Shown here one piece after another: positions 26,285 through 34,536 of a DNA stretch of 64,000 nucleotides. The stretch is from Comamonas terrae (GTDB taxonomy: Bacteria > Pseudomonadota > Gammaproteobacteria > Burkholderiales > Burkholderiaceae_C): contig NZ_BCNT01000009.1 in NCBI RefSeq assembly GCF_001544075.1, positions 95,338-159,337 on the forward strand, read 5' to 3'. The notes below the pieces were generated by a model. The model saw only the letters and a program-made list of their open reading frames with translations. It did no database searches and was not told the origin of the DNA. Every line of letters starts with the position of its first letter. Position 1 is the first letter of the stretch. The position numbers and the translations under genes were made by a program.

Positions 26285-27804
26285 GGCGTCGCCGTGCCTG
26301 TCTTCCAGGGCTGCAGCCAGGGCAGGCCGGCATCTGCCAGGTCCTGCTCGCTGCGGCCGGCCAGGATGGCCGCCAGGGCCTGGCCCAGGCGCGCATGGTC
26401 GGTCTTGCCGCTGGCGGTGTGCGGCCAGTGCGGGCACACCCACCACTGGCGCGGAGCCTTGAAGGCTTCCAGCCGCTCGCGCACCCAGGCGGTCAGCGCC
26501 ATGGCGTCGGGCCTGGCTTCACCGTGGCCATGCGCAGTCCAGTGCAGCACGGCGTGGACCTGCATGCCGCGCAGCGGATCGCCCTGGCCGTGCAGCGAGA
26601 CCTGCGCGATCTGCGGGTGCGTGAGCAGCAGGTTCTCGACTTCCTCGGGAAACAGATTCTTGCCCTGGGTGACGATCATGCGGCTTTGCCGCCCGGCCAG
26701 GCACAGCATGCCGCGTTCGTCGATATGGCCCATGTCGCGCACCGACAGCCAGGGGCCGTCGCGCAGCACGGCGGTGCGGTCGTGCGCGTCGCCCAGGTAG
26801 TCCATGAACAGCATGGGGCTGCGCACATAGATCAGTCCGTCCTGCTCGCCGTGCTGGTCCGGCGACGGCTCGGCCAGCGGGCGGATGTCGATCTCCACAT
26901 TGCTGAAGGGCCGGCCCACGGCCTGGGGCGAGCAGGGCTCGTCGGCCTCCATCCAGGCCACGAAGCTGGCTTCCGAAGCGCCATAGAACTCGATGAGGCG
27001 CGCCCTGGGGAACAGCGCCCGCAAGGCCGGCGTGTGCGCCCGCATCCAGCGCGCCCCGCTGATGGTGATCAGCTCCACCTGCGGGACGGGTTCCAGCTGG
27101 CGGTGCTCGGCCCACTGCAGCATCAGCAGCAGCTGGCTGGGCACGGCCACCAGGCAGGGCGCTTCGCCCGCGGCCAAAGTGGCCAGGCAGCGCGAGGCGG
27201 AGAATTTTTCCTGCACCACGGCGCCTGCGCCGTTCCAGAGCGCCTGCATGGCGCCGAACAGGAACAGCGAGTGCGAGATGCGTCCCGGCGACAGCGTGCG
27301 CCGGGCGGCCACGGCGCCGAAATCCTGCAGGCTCACACGAAAGCTCTCGGTCCAGGAGCGGTGGTGGCGCATGAAGCCCTTGGGCATGCCCGTGCTGCCC
27401 GAGGTGAAGCCCGTATAGAACGGGCTGGTGGGCGCGGCCGGGTTCATGGTGCAGGCTGCGGTGGGCAGCCAGCCGGTGATGCGCTCGCGCACGGCCTCGG
27501 GCCAGTCCGGGTCGGCCACGGCCGCGCAGCGCCCGCTGTGAATGATGGCGAGGAAATCGATCAGGCGCTCCAGCGTGCTGCGCTCGGCGTCCAGCAGCAC
27601 CATGGCCGGCGCCTGGCGCGCCACCAGCGTGGCCGAGCGGCGCAGGACTTCCTCATGCACCTGGGCGAAGGTCCACTGCGTGGTTTCGTTCTGCAGCGCT
27701 ATGGCCTCGGGGCGCTCCCGCGCCCAGTGCGCCAGCGGCCCGTGCACCAGTGTCCAGATGCCTTCCAGCGGCGCGGCCAATGGATGGGGGTGTGCTTGGG
27801 TCAT
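26281..27804 (-). CDS. AMP-forming acyl-CoA synthetase-like protein in a biotin-transport operon
   Basis: A 507-residue adenylate-forming enzyme that would activate a carboxylic acid as acyl-AMP and then acyl-CoA. The P-loop-like motif TGFTSGSTGMPKG, the EFYGASEAS motif, the GWLSVRDMGHIDERG-like hinge region and the C-terminal Lys motif (PHTASGKTDHARL) are present. It resembles the YhfT group. Both ends overlap neighbours as ATGA: start with bioY stop and stop with the thiolase start, so translation is coupled through the three genes. Substrate unknown; pimelate or medium-chain acids are candidates by context. Confidence 0.85.
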   Translation of the reverse strand: MTQAHPHPLAAPLEGIWTLVHGPLAHWARERPEAIALQNETTQWTFAQVHEEVLRRSATLVARQAPAMVLLDAERSTLERLIDFLAIIHSGRCAAVADPDWPEAVRERITGWLPTAACTMNPAAPTSPFYTGFTSGSTGMPKGFMRHHRSWTESFRVSLQDFGAVAARRTLSPGRISHSLFLFGAMQALWNGAGAVVQEKFSASRCLATLAAGEAPCLVAVPSQLLLMLQWAEHRQLEPVPQVELITISGARWMRAHTPALRALFPRARLIEFYGASEASFVAWMEADEPCSPQAVGRPFSNVEIDIRPLAEPSPDQHGEQDGLIYVRSPMLFMDYLGDAHDRTAVLRDGPWLSVRDMGHIDERGMLCLAGRQSRMIVTQGKNLFPEEVENLLLTHPQIAQVSLHGQGDPLRGMQVHAVLHWTAHGHGEARPDAMALTAWVRERLEAFKAPRQWWVCPHWPHTASGKTDHARLGQALAAILAGRSEQDLADAGLPWLQPWKTGTATP

Positions 27805-28409
27805 GCGCGGCCACCGAAACGCCAATCGGGCAGGCCGCGCGCCACGGCATGCACGATGAGGGCGCACAGAATGCACTTGATGAAGTCGCCGGGAACGAAG
27901 GCCAGCGTCACCTTGAAGGCCTGGACCAGGCTCAGCTTGGCCATCAGCATCAGACCCAGCACGCCGAACGCATGCAGGCAGACCAGGCCGCCAAGCAGGG
28001 CGGCGATGAAGGCGCTGACGGCAATGCGGCGCGGCGTGGCCTGAGGCGAGCCCTTGAGCAATACGGCCATGAGGGCGCCCACGATAGCGGCTGCCAGTGA
28101 ATAGCCGGCCAGATAGCCGGCGGACGGCGACATGAACACGGCAATGCCGCCGCGCCCTCCCGCCAGCAGCGGCAGGCCCACGGCCACGGCTGCCAGGAAC
28201 AGCAGCATGGACTGGAAACCGCGCCAGGGGCCCAGCATGACGCCGGCCAGCATCACGCCCAGCGACTGGATGGTGATGGGCACGCCCAGGGGCAGGTCGA
28301 TCTTGGGAATCAGGCCCATCACGGCCATGAGGGCCGCGAACAGCGAAACCTGGGCCATGGAGCGCGCGCCGCTGCGCGATACCGTGGGGGACGAAGAGGC
28401 GTTGGACAT
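27801..28409 (-). CDS. bioY: BioY, biotin-specific S component of an ECF transporter
   Basis: A 202-residue integral membrane protein with about six helices. BioY signatures are visible: LMAVMGLIPKIDLPLGVPITIQSLGVML near the N-terminus, LGPWRGFQSMLLFLAAVAVGLP and GYLAGYSLAA, and FVPGDFIKCI near the C-terminus. It binds biotin and, with BioM and BioN encoded just upstream, forms the active importer. About 200 bases holding a dispersed repeat separate it from bioN. Its stop overlaps the synthetase start. Confidence 0.92.
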   Translation of the reverse strand: MSNASSSPTVSRSGARSMAQVSLFAALMAVMGLIPKIDLPLGVPITIQSLGVMLAGVMLGPWRGFQSMLLFLAAVAVGLPLLAGGRGGIAVFMSPSAGYLAGYSLAAAIVGALMAVLLKGSPQATPRRIAVSAFIAALLGGLVCLHAFGVLGLMLMAKLSLVQAFKVTLAFVPGDFIKCILCALIVHAVARGLPDWRFGGRA

Positions 28410-28480
28410 CGGAACTCCTGATGAAGCGTAATCGGTTGTCGGTTGATCCAGGTAGAAAAATGAATTCTTGCGGTGCTATG

Positions 28481-28609
28481 CATGAAACCGACGCGGCCCA
28501 GGTGCGAGACACCGAGAAAGGGCCCGAGCCGGCCGCACCGTCCCGCGCCGAGGGTGTCGTTCCCCTCTCGCGCAGCGAGAGAGGGGGAAGGCGCGAAGCA
28601 TCTCAGGCG
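28481..28609 (-). repeat. Dispersed 3'-end repeat, copy 2
   Basis: On the minus strand, this element starts directly after the bioN stop with CGCCTGAGATG and runs through a strong hairpin (CCCCTCTCGC and GCGAGAGGGG), ACACCCTCGGCGCGGG, GCCCTTTCTCGGTGTC and GCGTCGGTTTCATG. The order and sense relative to the upstream stop are those of the copies at 24146, 55356 and 57864. It splits bioMN from bioY within the likely operon. Confidence 0.75.
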
Positions 28610-29203
28610 CTATCTCCCCAGCCTTGCCCACAAGGCATCGGCGACGCGGCGCGTGGCCTGCAGCATGTGGATGGTCAGCGGGGCGATCAGGCGCAGCCCG
28701 CCGGCGTGGCCCGTGCGCAGGCGATGGGCATCGTCCAGCTTTTTCCACTGCACGAAGAAGTGTTCGGTAAAGCGCAGCATCAGCGCGATCTGCAGGGCCA
28801 CGCGCTCCGGCGAGACGCCCAGCGGCCGCAGTGGCCCGAGCAGGCGCTCCAGCACCTCGACCAGATCGCTGGGGCGTGTGGTCACCGTCAGCGCCACGCC
28901 CAGCGCCGAAGCGCAGACCAGGCGCAGCGCGCTGGCGGCTCCCAGCGCGTAGTGGTGCATCAGCGCATGAAAGCCGGCCACGAGCAGGGCAGCCATGATG
29001 ACCGAGCGCATCAGGCGCCTGGCCACCTGGGTGGCCTCGCCCAGCGATGCCCAGAGCAGGGCGCAGGCCAGTGCCGCTGCAGCCAGGAGCCAGGGGGCAT
29101 CCGTGAGAAACAGCAGGGTGCCGAGAACCGCCATGAGCAGCAGCTTGGTGCCCGCACCCCAGCCATGCAGCCAGGTGATCTGTTCGCTGTACAGACTACC
29201 CAT
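28610..29203 (-). CDS. bioN: BioN, transmembrane (T) component of the biotin ECF transporter
   Basis: A 197-residue membrane protein of the EcfT/CbiQ family. Helices include TKLLLMAVLGTLLFLT and SVIMAALLVAGFHALMHHY, and the cytoplasmic coupling region (TRPSDLVEVLERLLGPL, then LQIALMLRFTEHFFVQW) precedes the C-terminal ATRRVADALWARLG, the position of the Ala-Arg motif that contacts the ATPase. Its length is typical of the short BioN proteins. It overlaps the end of bioM by 8 bases. Confidence 0.88.
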   Translation of the reverse strand: MGSLYSEQITWLHGWGAGTKLLLMAVLGTLLFLTDAPWLLAAAALACALLWASLGEATQVARRLMRSVIMAALLVAGFHALMHHYALGAASALRLVCASALGVALTVTTRPSDLVEVLERLLGPLRPLGVSPERVALQIALMLRFTEHFFVQWKKLDDAHRLRTGHAGGLRLIAPLTIHMLQATRRVADALWARLGR

Positions 29204-29939
29204 GAATGCCGTCCATGGACGTATGTGGCATGGATGCCAGCCGCAGGGCCACGTTGGCCTCGTAGGCGGCGCAGACTTCGGCGCCAGGGCCGTCCTCGCG
29301 CACCTTGCCGCAGTCCAGCCAGATCACGCGCTCGAAGCCGCGCACATGGTCCAGCACATGGGTGGAGACCAGCACCTGCTGCGGCGCCTGGGCAATGTCC
29401 TGCGCCAGTCGGGCCTGGCCGGGCAGGTCCAGGCTGGCAAAGGGCTCGTCCAGCAGCAGCACCCGGGGGGCCGCAATCAGCAGGGACAGCCAGCACACCT
29501 GCTGGCGCTGGCCCTGGCTCAGGCTGGAGACGGCGCGCTCGGCCCAATGCGCCAGACCTCGCTGGGCCAGCAGGGCGCGGGCCTGTTCCTTGGCCTGCTG
29601 CCTGGAAAGGCCGGCCGGGCGCAGGCCCAGGGCCAGTTCTTCCTGCACGGTCGGAAAGATGATCTGGTCGTCGGGGTTCTGGAACATCAGCCCCACCAGG
29701 CCGGGGTGCTCGGCACGGGCCGCATGCAAGTCCTGGCCGCCGATGGAGACGCTGCCGGCCTGCGGCACATCCAGCCCGCACAGCAGGCGAAACAGGCTGC
29801 TCTTGCCGGCCCCGTTGTCGCCGATCAGGCCGATGCGCCGGGTATCCAAGGCGAGGTTCAGATTCTCGAACACCGTGGTGATGCCACGCCGCAGCGTGAC
29901 GCCCTGCAGCTGCAGGCCATGGGGCGCGTTCATGGGCAT
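29196..29939 (-). CDS. bioM: BioM, ATPase of the biotin ECF transporter
   Basis: A 247-residue ABC ATPase. Walker A (IGDNGAGKSSLFRLL), Q-loop (GLMFQNPDDQIIFPTV, typical of ECF ATPases), signature (LSQGQRQQVCWLSLL), Walker B (RVLLLDEPFASLD) and switch His (VSTHVLDH) are intact. The ATG at 29939 is chosen because AGGA lies 6 bases upstream; a second ATG follows at 29933. It is the first gene of the leftward bioM-bioN-bioY-synthetase-thiolase-nitroreductase series. I found no BirA- or BioR-type palindrome upstream. Confidence 0.9.
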   Translation of the reverse strand: MPMNAPHGLQLQGVTLRRGITTVFENLNLALDTRRIGLIGDNGAGKSSLFRLLCGLDVPQAGSVSIGGQDLHAARAEHPGLVGLMFQNPDDQIIFPTVQEELALGLRPAGLSRQQAKEQARALLAQRGLAHWAERAVSSLSQGQRQQVCWLSLLIAAPRVLLLDEPFASLDLPGQARLAQDIAQAPQQVLVSTHVLDHVRGFERVIWLDCGKVREDGPGAEVCAAYEANVALRLASMPHTSMDGIHG

Positions 29940-30147
29940 GCCGATCCTGCAGATCGGGTCAAGAGTGCGCGGGCGGGCGGGTGCGACAGGGCAATCACGG
30001 AAGGCATAGATACATGATGTTCGGCGAAGGCGGATTCTAGCGCTGCCCATTTGCGCCAACTACCCTGCAATTTGTACTCTTTTTATGTGAATTTCGAAGA
30101 AAAGAAGCGTTCTTTCAGGGTTGTGGCATCGTGCCGGTGTCCAGGGT

Positions 30148-30238
30148 GCAGATGAATGCCTTTAGGGGGTAGATGGGAGGCGGTAGCCGGCAGTTGCTTG
30201 ACTATGCCTGGAATCTGCACATATCTACCTTCATCTGC
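30148..30238. other. Candidate structured element with split inverted repeats
   Basis: The left arm has GCAGATGAA (30148-30156) and GGTAGAT (30168-30174). The right arm is the contiguous ATCTACCTTCATCTGC (30223-30238), which complements both left blocks in the correct order, with the 11 bases between them bulged out. The loop is about 48 bases. No ORF crosses it convincingly, so a structured RNA or a protein-binding site is possible. Confidence 0.35.
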
Positions 30239-30567
30239 GTGCAAGCTGCAGGGAAGATGACCTGCAATTTGGGATGAATGCAGGCCGATCTTCGCTGGTT
30301 GCAGGCAAGAAGGGCATTGGCGGCTGCCAAAGCCGTTTCAGCAAGCTTGTGCCGCGGCCTTGAATGGAGGTGTCCACAATGGCCGGGAATCCTTCGAGAG
30401 GGTAAAAAATCGATGGATTTTCATTGCGCCGGGCCGCCCCGAGGCAATCGGCTGCCTCTTGGGAGCTGCGGGCCCTACGAAGTGGGCGCGTCTCGGATCT
30501 TTTTTATTGGGTTGCCGGATGTAGGCCGGCTGCTGGATGTTGTACGTAGTCGAGGCGTACGACGAAA

Positions 30568-30599
30568 AATGCCGCTCACTGGTTAAAGTGAGCGGCATT
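30568..30599 (-). terminator. Intrinsic terminator of tRNA-Ser
   Basis: AATGCCGCTCACT (30568-30580) pairs perfectly with AGTGAGCGGCATT (30587-30599) around a 6-base loop. Read leftward it is followed by TTTTT, so it ends the minus-strand tRNA transcript about 65 bases after the mature 3' end. Confidence 0.85.
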
Positions 30600-30663
30600 G
30601 TCATGAAAGCCGGATTTCAAGGCTGAGCGTACACGGATGAAATTCCATGCAGCAATATGTTGA

Positions 30664-30754
30664 TGGCGGAAGGGGCGGGATTCGAACCCGCGGTGGGCTA
30701 TTAACCCACACACGCTTTCCAGGCGTGCGACTTAAACCGCTCATCCACCCTTCC
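30664..30754 (-). tRNA. tRNA-Ser (anticodon GGA)
   Basis: The minus strand reads from GGAAGGGTGGATGAGCGG through an anticodon arm CACGCCTGGAAAGCGTG with anticodon GGA, a long variable arm (GTGGGTTAATAGCCCAC) typical of serine tRNAs, the T-arm GCGGGTTCGAATCCCGC, acceptor CCCTTCC, discriminator G and encoded CCA at 30666-30664. All arms pair. It decodes UCC and UCU. Confidence 0.97.
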
Positions 30755-30924
30755 GCAGCAATTTGGACGATTCCCTTGCCAGGGAATGAAAAAGCCAAGC
30801 AATCTGAAGAAGGCTTGGCTTGCGATCCGAGGAAGATTGTAACCCGGTTTTCACTCTTCTCGGATGAAAAGCGCAACCGGCATCAAGGATGCGCATGCGG
30901 CCTGGCGTGAGCGCGGGCCGAAGG

Positions 30925-31335
30925 TTAGCGGCGGCGCGGTTTTTCTGCGGCCTGGGCCTGGTCGATGGCATCGATGACGAGCAGCCCTGTCGATTGCACG
31001 CCGGGGGCATTGAAGCCGGGGCCGGGCGTCACGCCAGGATGGCTGAGCAGGCGCTGGGCTGGCGTAGGCGGCATGGGCTGAGGTTGCGGCTGTGCTTCAG
31101 GGGTGGCAGGCTCGGCACGGGCTGCACTGCGTTCGCTGGCCTCCATATAGTCGTTGTACCTCTGGTAGATGCGCTGCTCGGAGCGTTGCTGCTCCTGGGT
31201 CTGGGTATTGCGCCAGTACATGTAGCCCAGCGTTGCCAGGACGGCGGCGCCGACCAGGAACACGGTCAGGACAGTGAAAACCAGGCTCTCATCCGAGCGC
31301 TGGACAGCGGGGCGGGTCATTGAAGAGGAAGACAT
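30925..31335 (-). CDS. Membrane-anchored protein of unknown function
   Basis: About 136 residues: a short cytoplasmic N-terminus (SSSMTRPAVQRSDES), one transmembrane helix (LVFTVLTVFLVGAAVLATLGYMYW), a charged coil (RNTQTQEQQRSEQRIYQRYNDYMEASERS) and a Pro/Gln-rich linker (PATPEAQPQPQPMPPTP) leading to a short conserved-looking end (GLLVIDAIDQAQ). The layout suits a periplasmic-facing envelope protein. The start at 31335 is not supported by a good ribosome site, and an ATG at 31320 is possible. No family recognised. It lies upstream of the tRNA gene. Confidence 0.55.
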   Translation of the reverse strand: MSSSSMTRPAVQRSDESLVFTVLTVFLVGAAVLATLGYMYWRNTQTQEQQRSEQRIYQRYNDYMEASERSAARAEPATPEAQPQPQPMPPTPAQRLLSHPGVTPGPGFNAPGVQSTGLLVIDAIDQAQAAEKPRRR

Positions 31336-31568
31336 GGGAGGAATGCTTCGCGCGGGGCAACTCCTGCATGGGCAAGAGAGCAAGGTTCTGGGCCAGGGCC
31401 TTGTGCCTGCGGGCGGCGCTGAAAAAATACCGGAGGCGCCAAGCCTATCAAAGAAGCCTGTGTGTTTTGCTGACAGCTGCGCGCAAATGGTGCTGAACCA
31501 GGCTTTCTGCGCTGTTTTTGATCCAGGGCAAACCGGTGTTACCGGATGTGGGATAACGGCGGGCCCGC

Positions 31569-31605
31569 AAAAAAAGCCAGCCCTGCGCGAACGCAGGGCT
31601 GGCTT
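31569..31605 (-). terminator. Intrinsic terminator of azoR
   Basis: AAGCCAGCCCTGCG (31574-31587) pairs perfectly with CGCAGGGCTGGCTT (31592-31605) around a CGAA loop. Read leftward it continues into a run of seven T. It lies 26 bases past the azoreductase stop. Confidence 0.9.
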
Positions 31606-31631
31606 GAACGCGGAGGCCGGGCGCAGACGCC

Positions 31632-32249
31632 TCAGGCGGCCACGGGCTCCAGGGCCTCGATCATGGCCTGGGCAGTTTCCAGGGCCTTGGCCTTGGCTTC
31701 GGGGCCCATGGCCACGCCTTCGGCACGCACGAAGTTCACGTCGGTAATGCCCATGAAGCCGAAGATGACCTTCAGATAGCTTTCCTGGTGTTCCATGGCC
31801 TGGCCCATGTCGCTGGACGAGTACATGCCGCCGCGCGTGGAAGCCACGATGACCTTCTTGCCGGTTGCCAGGCCTTCAGGGCCGCTGGCGGTGTAGCGGA
31901 AGGTGCGGCCGGCCTGGGCCACGCGGTCCAGCCAGGCCTTCAGCTGCGAAGGAATGGTGAAGTTGTAGAAGGGCGCACCCACCACCACCACGTCGGCAGC
32001 CAGGAACTGGCTCACCAGGGCTTCGGAGATGGCATTTTCCTGGCGCTCGATCTCGGTGGCGGCGGCCTGGCCGGTGCGGAAACCCAGCGACTGTGCGCTC
32101 AGGTGGGTCGGTGCGTTCACGGCCAGGTCCAGGTATTCGACCTTGGCGTCGGGATGGGCCTGCTTGAGGCTGTCCACCACCTGTGCGGTGAGCTGGCGGG
32201 AAACCGAGTTGGCGCCGGTGATCGAGGAGTCGATGTGCAGGATTTGCAT
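31632..32249 (-). CDS. azoR: FMN-dependent NADH-azoreductase
   Basis: A 205-residue flavodoxin-fold quinone/azo reductase. The FMN-phosphate loop ([18 protein letters not shown]), the flavin contact [18 protein letters not shown] and the STRGGMYS loop match AzoR, which reduces quinones and azo dyes with NADH by two-electron steps, protecting against quinone stress. Length is usual. It is divergent from a LysR gene whose product probably controls it, and ends in a strong terminator. Confidence 0.93.
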   Translation of the reverse strand: MQILHIDSSITGANSVSRQLTAQVVDSLKQAHPDAKVEYLDLAVNAPTHLSAQSLGFRTGQAAATEIERQENAISEALVSQFLAADVVVVGAPFYNFTIPSQLKAWLDRVAQAGRTFRYTASGPEGLATGKKVIVASTRGGMYSSSDMGQAMEHQESYLKVIFGFMGITDVNFVRAEGVAMGPEAKAKALETAQAMIEALEPVAA

Positions 32250-32408
32250 AAGAAGTCTTCCGTTAAACAAGGCTGAAAAAGGCTGCATCGTGTGCGAATG
32301 CTTGGCTGCCGTTCCCTTGCGGGAGGCGCCGTTTCATGACTTTCATAACGACGAGCGATGGATAGATTGTGAATTTGATTAGAGTTCTCGATAAGTCATC
32401 GAAATTGC

Positions 32409-32424
32409 GATAGATTGTTCTATC
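32409..32424. promoter_or_regulatory. LysR-type dyad between azoR and its divergent regulator
   Basis: GATAGATTGTTCTATC has perfect 6-base arms (GATAGA, TCTATC) around TTGT and an internal T-N-A spacing of the LysR type. It lies about 160 bases upstream of azoR and 32 before the LysR start, in an AT-rich divergent gap. Related half-sites (GATAGATTG) occur at about 32358. Confidence 0.5.
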
Positions 32425-32455
32425 TATGAATTCAATAATGCAGAAGAAATCGTGC

Positions 32456-33370
32456 ATGGTGGATCTCAACGACATGCTTTATTTCGTCGAGGTGGTCGAG
32501 CGCGGCGGCTTTGCCGCGGCGGGGCGCGCGCTGGGCATTCCCAAGTCGCGCCTGTCGCGCCGCGTGGCGGATCTGGAGGCGCACCTCGGCGTGCGCCTGC
32601 TGCAGCGCACCACGCGCAAGCTATCGCTGACCCAGGTGGGCGAGAGCTATCTGCGCCACTGCCAGGCCATGCGCGATGCGGCCCTGGCGGCCGCCGATGC
32701 GGTGGCCGAGGTGCAGACCGAGCCGCGCGGCGTCATCCGCGTGACATGCCCCGTGACGCTGGCGCAGACGGTGCTGGGCGAGCTGATGCCGGAGTTCCTG
32801 CGCCGCTGCCCCCTGGTCCATGTGGAGATGCAGGTGACCAACCGGCCCGTGAACCTGGTCGAAGAGGGGGTGGACGTGGCCTTGCGTGTGCGCGCCAGCC
32901 TGGAGGACAGCGGCTCCATGGTGGTCAAGCGCCTGGACAGCTCGCGCCAGATCCTGGTGGCCAGTCCCGATCTGCTGGAGCGCCAGGGCACGCCGCGTTC
33001 ACTGGACGACCTGCAACTGCTCGACAGCATGGCCATGTCGGCCGTTGACGGGCAGTTCAGCATGACGCTGTTCGGCCCCGAGGGGAAGGAGCAGCGCGTG
33101 CAGTTGCAGCCGCGCTATGTGGTGGACGACCTGCTGACGCTGCAGTTCGCGGCGCTGGCCGGCAGCGGCATGTGCTGGCTGCCCGACTACATGTGCCAGG
33201 ATGCGCTGGCCCAGGGGCGGCTGGTGCAGTTGCTGCCCGAATGGGCGCTGCCGCCGGGCATCGTGCATGCGGTGTTTCCGTCGCGGCGCGGGCTGGCGCC
33301 GGCGGTGCGGCATTTCCTGGATTTCCTCGGCGAGATGATGCCGGGGCGCAACAGCCTGGGCCAGGCGTGA
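32456..33370 (+). CDS. LysR-family regulator, probable azoR regulator
   Basis: About 304 residues with an N-terminal winged helix (LNDMLYFVEVVERGGFAAAGRALG, then KSRLSRRVADLEAHLGVRLLQRT) and an effector domain (GVIRVTCPVTLAQTVLGELMPEFL, VDVALRVRASLEDS, LAGSGMCWLPDYM). The subgroup is that of AaeR/DsdC-like and QhpR-like LysR proteins which bind aromatic or quinone signals. The ATG at 32456 places the helix at the usual distance; an ATG at 32426 adds ten residues, and neither has a strong ribosome site. Divergence from azoR suggests control of it. Confidence 0.85.
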   Translation: MVDLNDMLYFVEVVERGGFAAAGRALGIPKSRLSRRVADLEAHLGVRLLQRTTRKLSLTQVGESYLRHCQAMRDAALAAADAVAEVQTEPRGVIRVTCPVTLAQTVLGELMPEFLRRCPLVHVEMQVTNRPVNLVEEGVDVALRVRASLEDSGSMVVKRLDSSRQILVASPDLLERQGTPRSLDDLQLLDSMAMSAVDGQFSMTLFGPEGKEQRVQLQPRYVVDDLLTLQFAALAGSGMCWLPDYMCQDALAQGRLVQLLPEWALPPGIVHAVFPSRRGLAPAVRHFLDFLGEMMPGRNSLGQA

Positions 33371-33389
33371 GGCCGGCCGGGGACAGGAC

Positions 33390-34400
33390 TCAGCGGTTGG
33401 CCTGGATCATGGGCATTGCGCTGCCCTCGTCCTGTGCCTCGGGGCGGCGCGCATAGCGCTGGGCCAGCACGGCGCAGACCATGAGCTGGATCTGGTGGAA
33501 CAGCATCAGCGGCAGAACGATGGCGCCGACCGAGGCGGCAGGGAACAGCACGTTGGCCATGGGGATGCCGCTGACCATGCTCTTCTTGGAACCGCAGAAC
33601 ACCAGGGTGATCTCGTCTTCCTTGTTGAAGCCCAGGCGGCGCGCGCCCCAGGTGGTGAGCGTGAGCACCACGGCCAGCAGAATGCAGCACAGCACGATCA
33701 GGCCGATCAGCGCGGGCACGGGCGTCTGCTGCCACAGGCCGCTGATCACCGCGGCGCTGAAGGCCGAATAGACCACGAACAGGATGGAGCCCTGGTCCAC
33801 CAGCTTGACGATGGCGGCGCGGCGCTGCAGGAAGCCGCCGATCAGCGGGCGCATCACGTGGCCGACGATGAAGGGCAGCAGCAGCTCCATGGCGATCTTG
33901 CCCACGGCATGCAGCGCATCGCCGCCTTCGGCGTTCTTGTTCAGCAGGATCCCGACCAGGATGGGCGTGACCAGAATGCCCAGCAGCGTCGAGGCCGAGG
34001 CGCTGCACACGGCCGCCGGCACGTTGCCGCGCGCCATGGAAGTGAAGGCAATGGCCGATTGCACGGTGGCCGGCAGCGCGCACAGGAACAGCACGCCCGT
34101 GTACATGTCCGGCGTCACCAGCGGCGAGAGCACGGGGCGCAGCGCCCAGCCCAGGATGGGGAACATCACGAAGGTCGCCACGAAGATCCAGATATGCAGC
34201 TTCCAGTGGCCTATGCCCGCGAGGATGGCCTGGCGCGAGAGCTTGGCGCCGTGCAGGAAGAACAGCAGGCTCACGATGCCGGTGGTGATGTGCTCCACAT
34301 AGCCGGCAAAGGCGCCGGAGGCCGGCAGGAAGCTGGCGAGCACCACGACGGCGATCAGCGCCAGGGTGAAGTTGTCGGGCAGGAAACGGGGGCGGGACAT
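33390..34400 (-). CDS. SBF-like (bile acid:sodium symporter superfamily) transporter
   Basis: A 336-residue protein with about ten transmembrane helices, of the group with FLHGAKLSRQAILAG, the crossover-helix region LCALPATVQSAIAFTSMARGN and the second repeat FCGSKKSMVSGIPMANVLFP. Both unwound-helix segments that shape the ion/substrate site are intact. Family members (PF13593, E. coli YfeH type) have unknown substrates. It is divergent from the LysR gene at 34536, so organic acid or xenobiotic-induced transport is plausible but not shown. Confidence 0.85.
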   Translation of the reverse strand: MSRPRFLPDNFTLALIAVVVLASFLPASGAFAGYVEHITTGIVSLLFFLHGAKLSRQAILAGIGHWKLHIWIFVATFVMFPILGWALRPVLSPLVTPDMYTGVLFLCALPATVQSAIAFTSMARGNVPAAVCSASASTLLGILVTPILVGILLNKNAEGGDALHAVGKIAMELLLPFIVGHVMRPLIGGFLQRRAAIVKLVDQGSILFVVYSAFSAAVISGLWQQTPVPALIGLIVLCCILLAVVLTLTTWGARRLGFNKEDEITLVFCGSKKSMVSGIPMANVLFPAASVGAIVLPLMLFHQIQLMVCAVLAQRYARRPEAQDEGSAMPMIQANR

Positions 34401-34510
34401 GGCGGATTCTCAAAGCTGGAAAACGGAGCAGGCAAGGCGCGCCGGGCGGCTTTCTGCCTGGGATTGCCGCGTATTGGACACGCTTTGAATTAAAAAGAGA
34501 AATGGATTTA

Positions 34511-34536
34511 TTCGATAGTTTTATAATTTTTCGATA
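34511..34536 (+). promoter_or_regulatory. -10-like box and TTCGATA direct repeats at the LysR start
   Basis: TTCGATA occurs at 34511-34517 and again at 34530-34536, 19 bases apart (two helical turns), flanking TATAAT at 34522-34527. The second repeat runs into the ATG at 34536. If TATAAT is the -10 box, the transcript would start within a few bases of the ATG. The repeats could be autoregulatory sites. Confidence 0.4.

Larger units (their letters stand above)
29940..30663. other. Long non-coding stretch between bioM and tRNA-Ser
   Basis: About 720 bases without a supported gene. It holds the bioM promoter (near 30,010-30,090), an inverted-repeat element at 30148-30238, and the terminator of tRNA-Ser at 30568. 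Open frames in 30,278-30,604 have no ribosome sites and odd composition. A GC-poor block lies at about 30,060-30,115. Confidence 0.4.
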
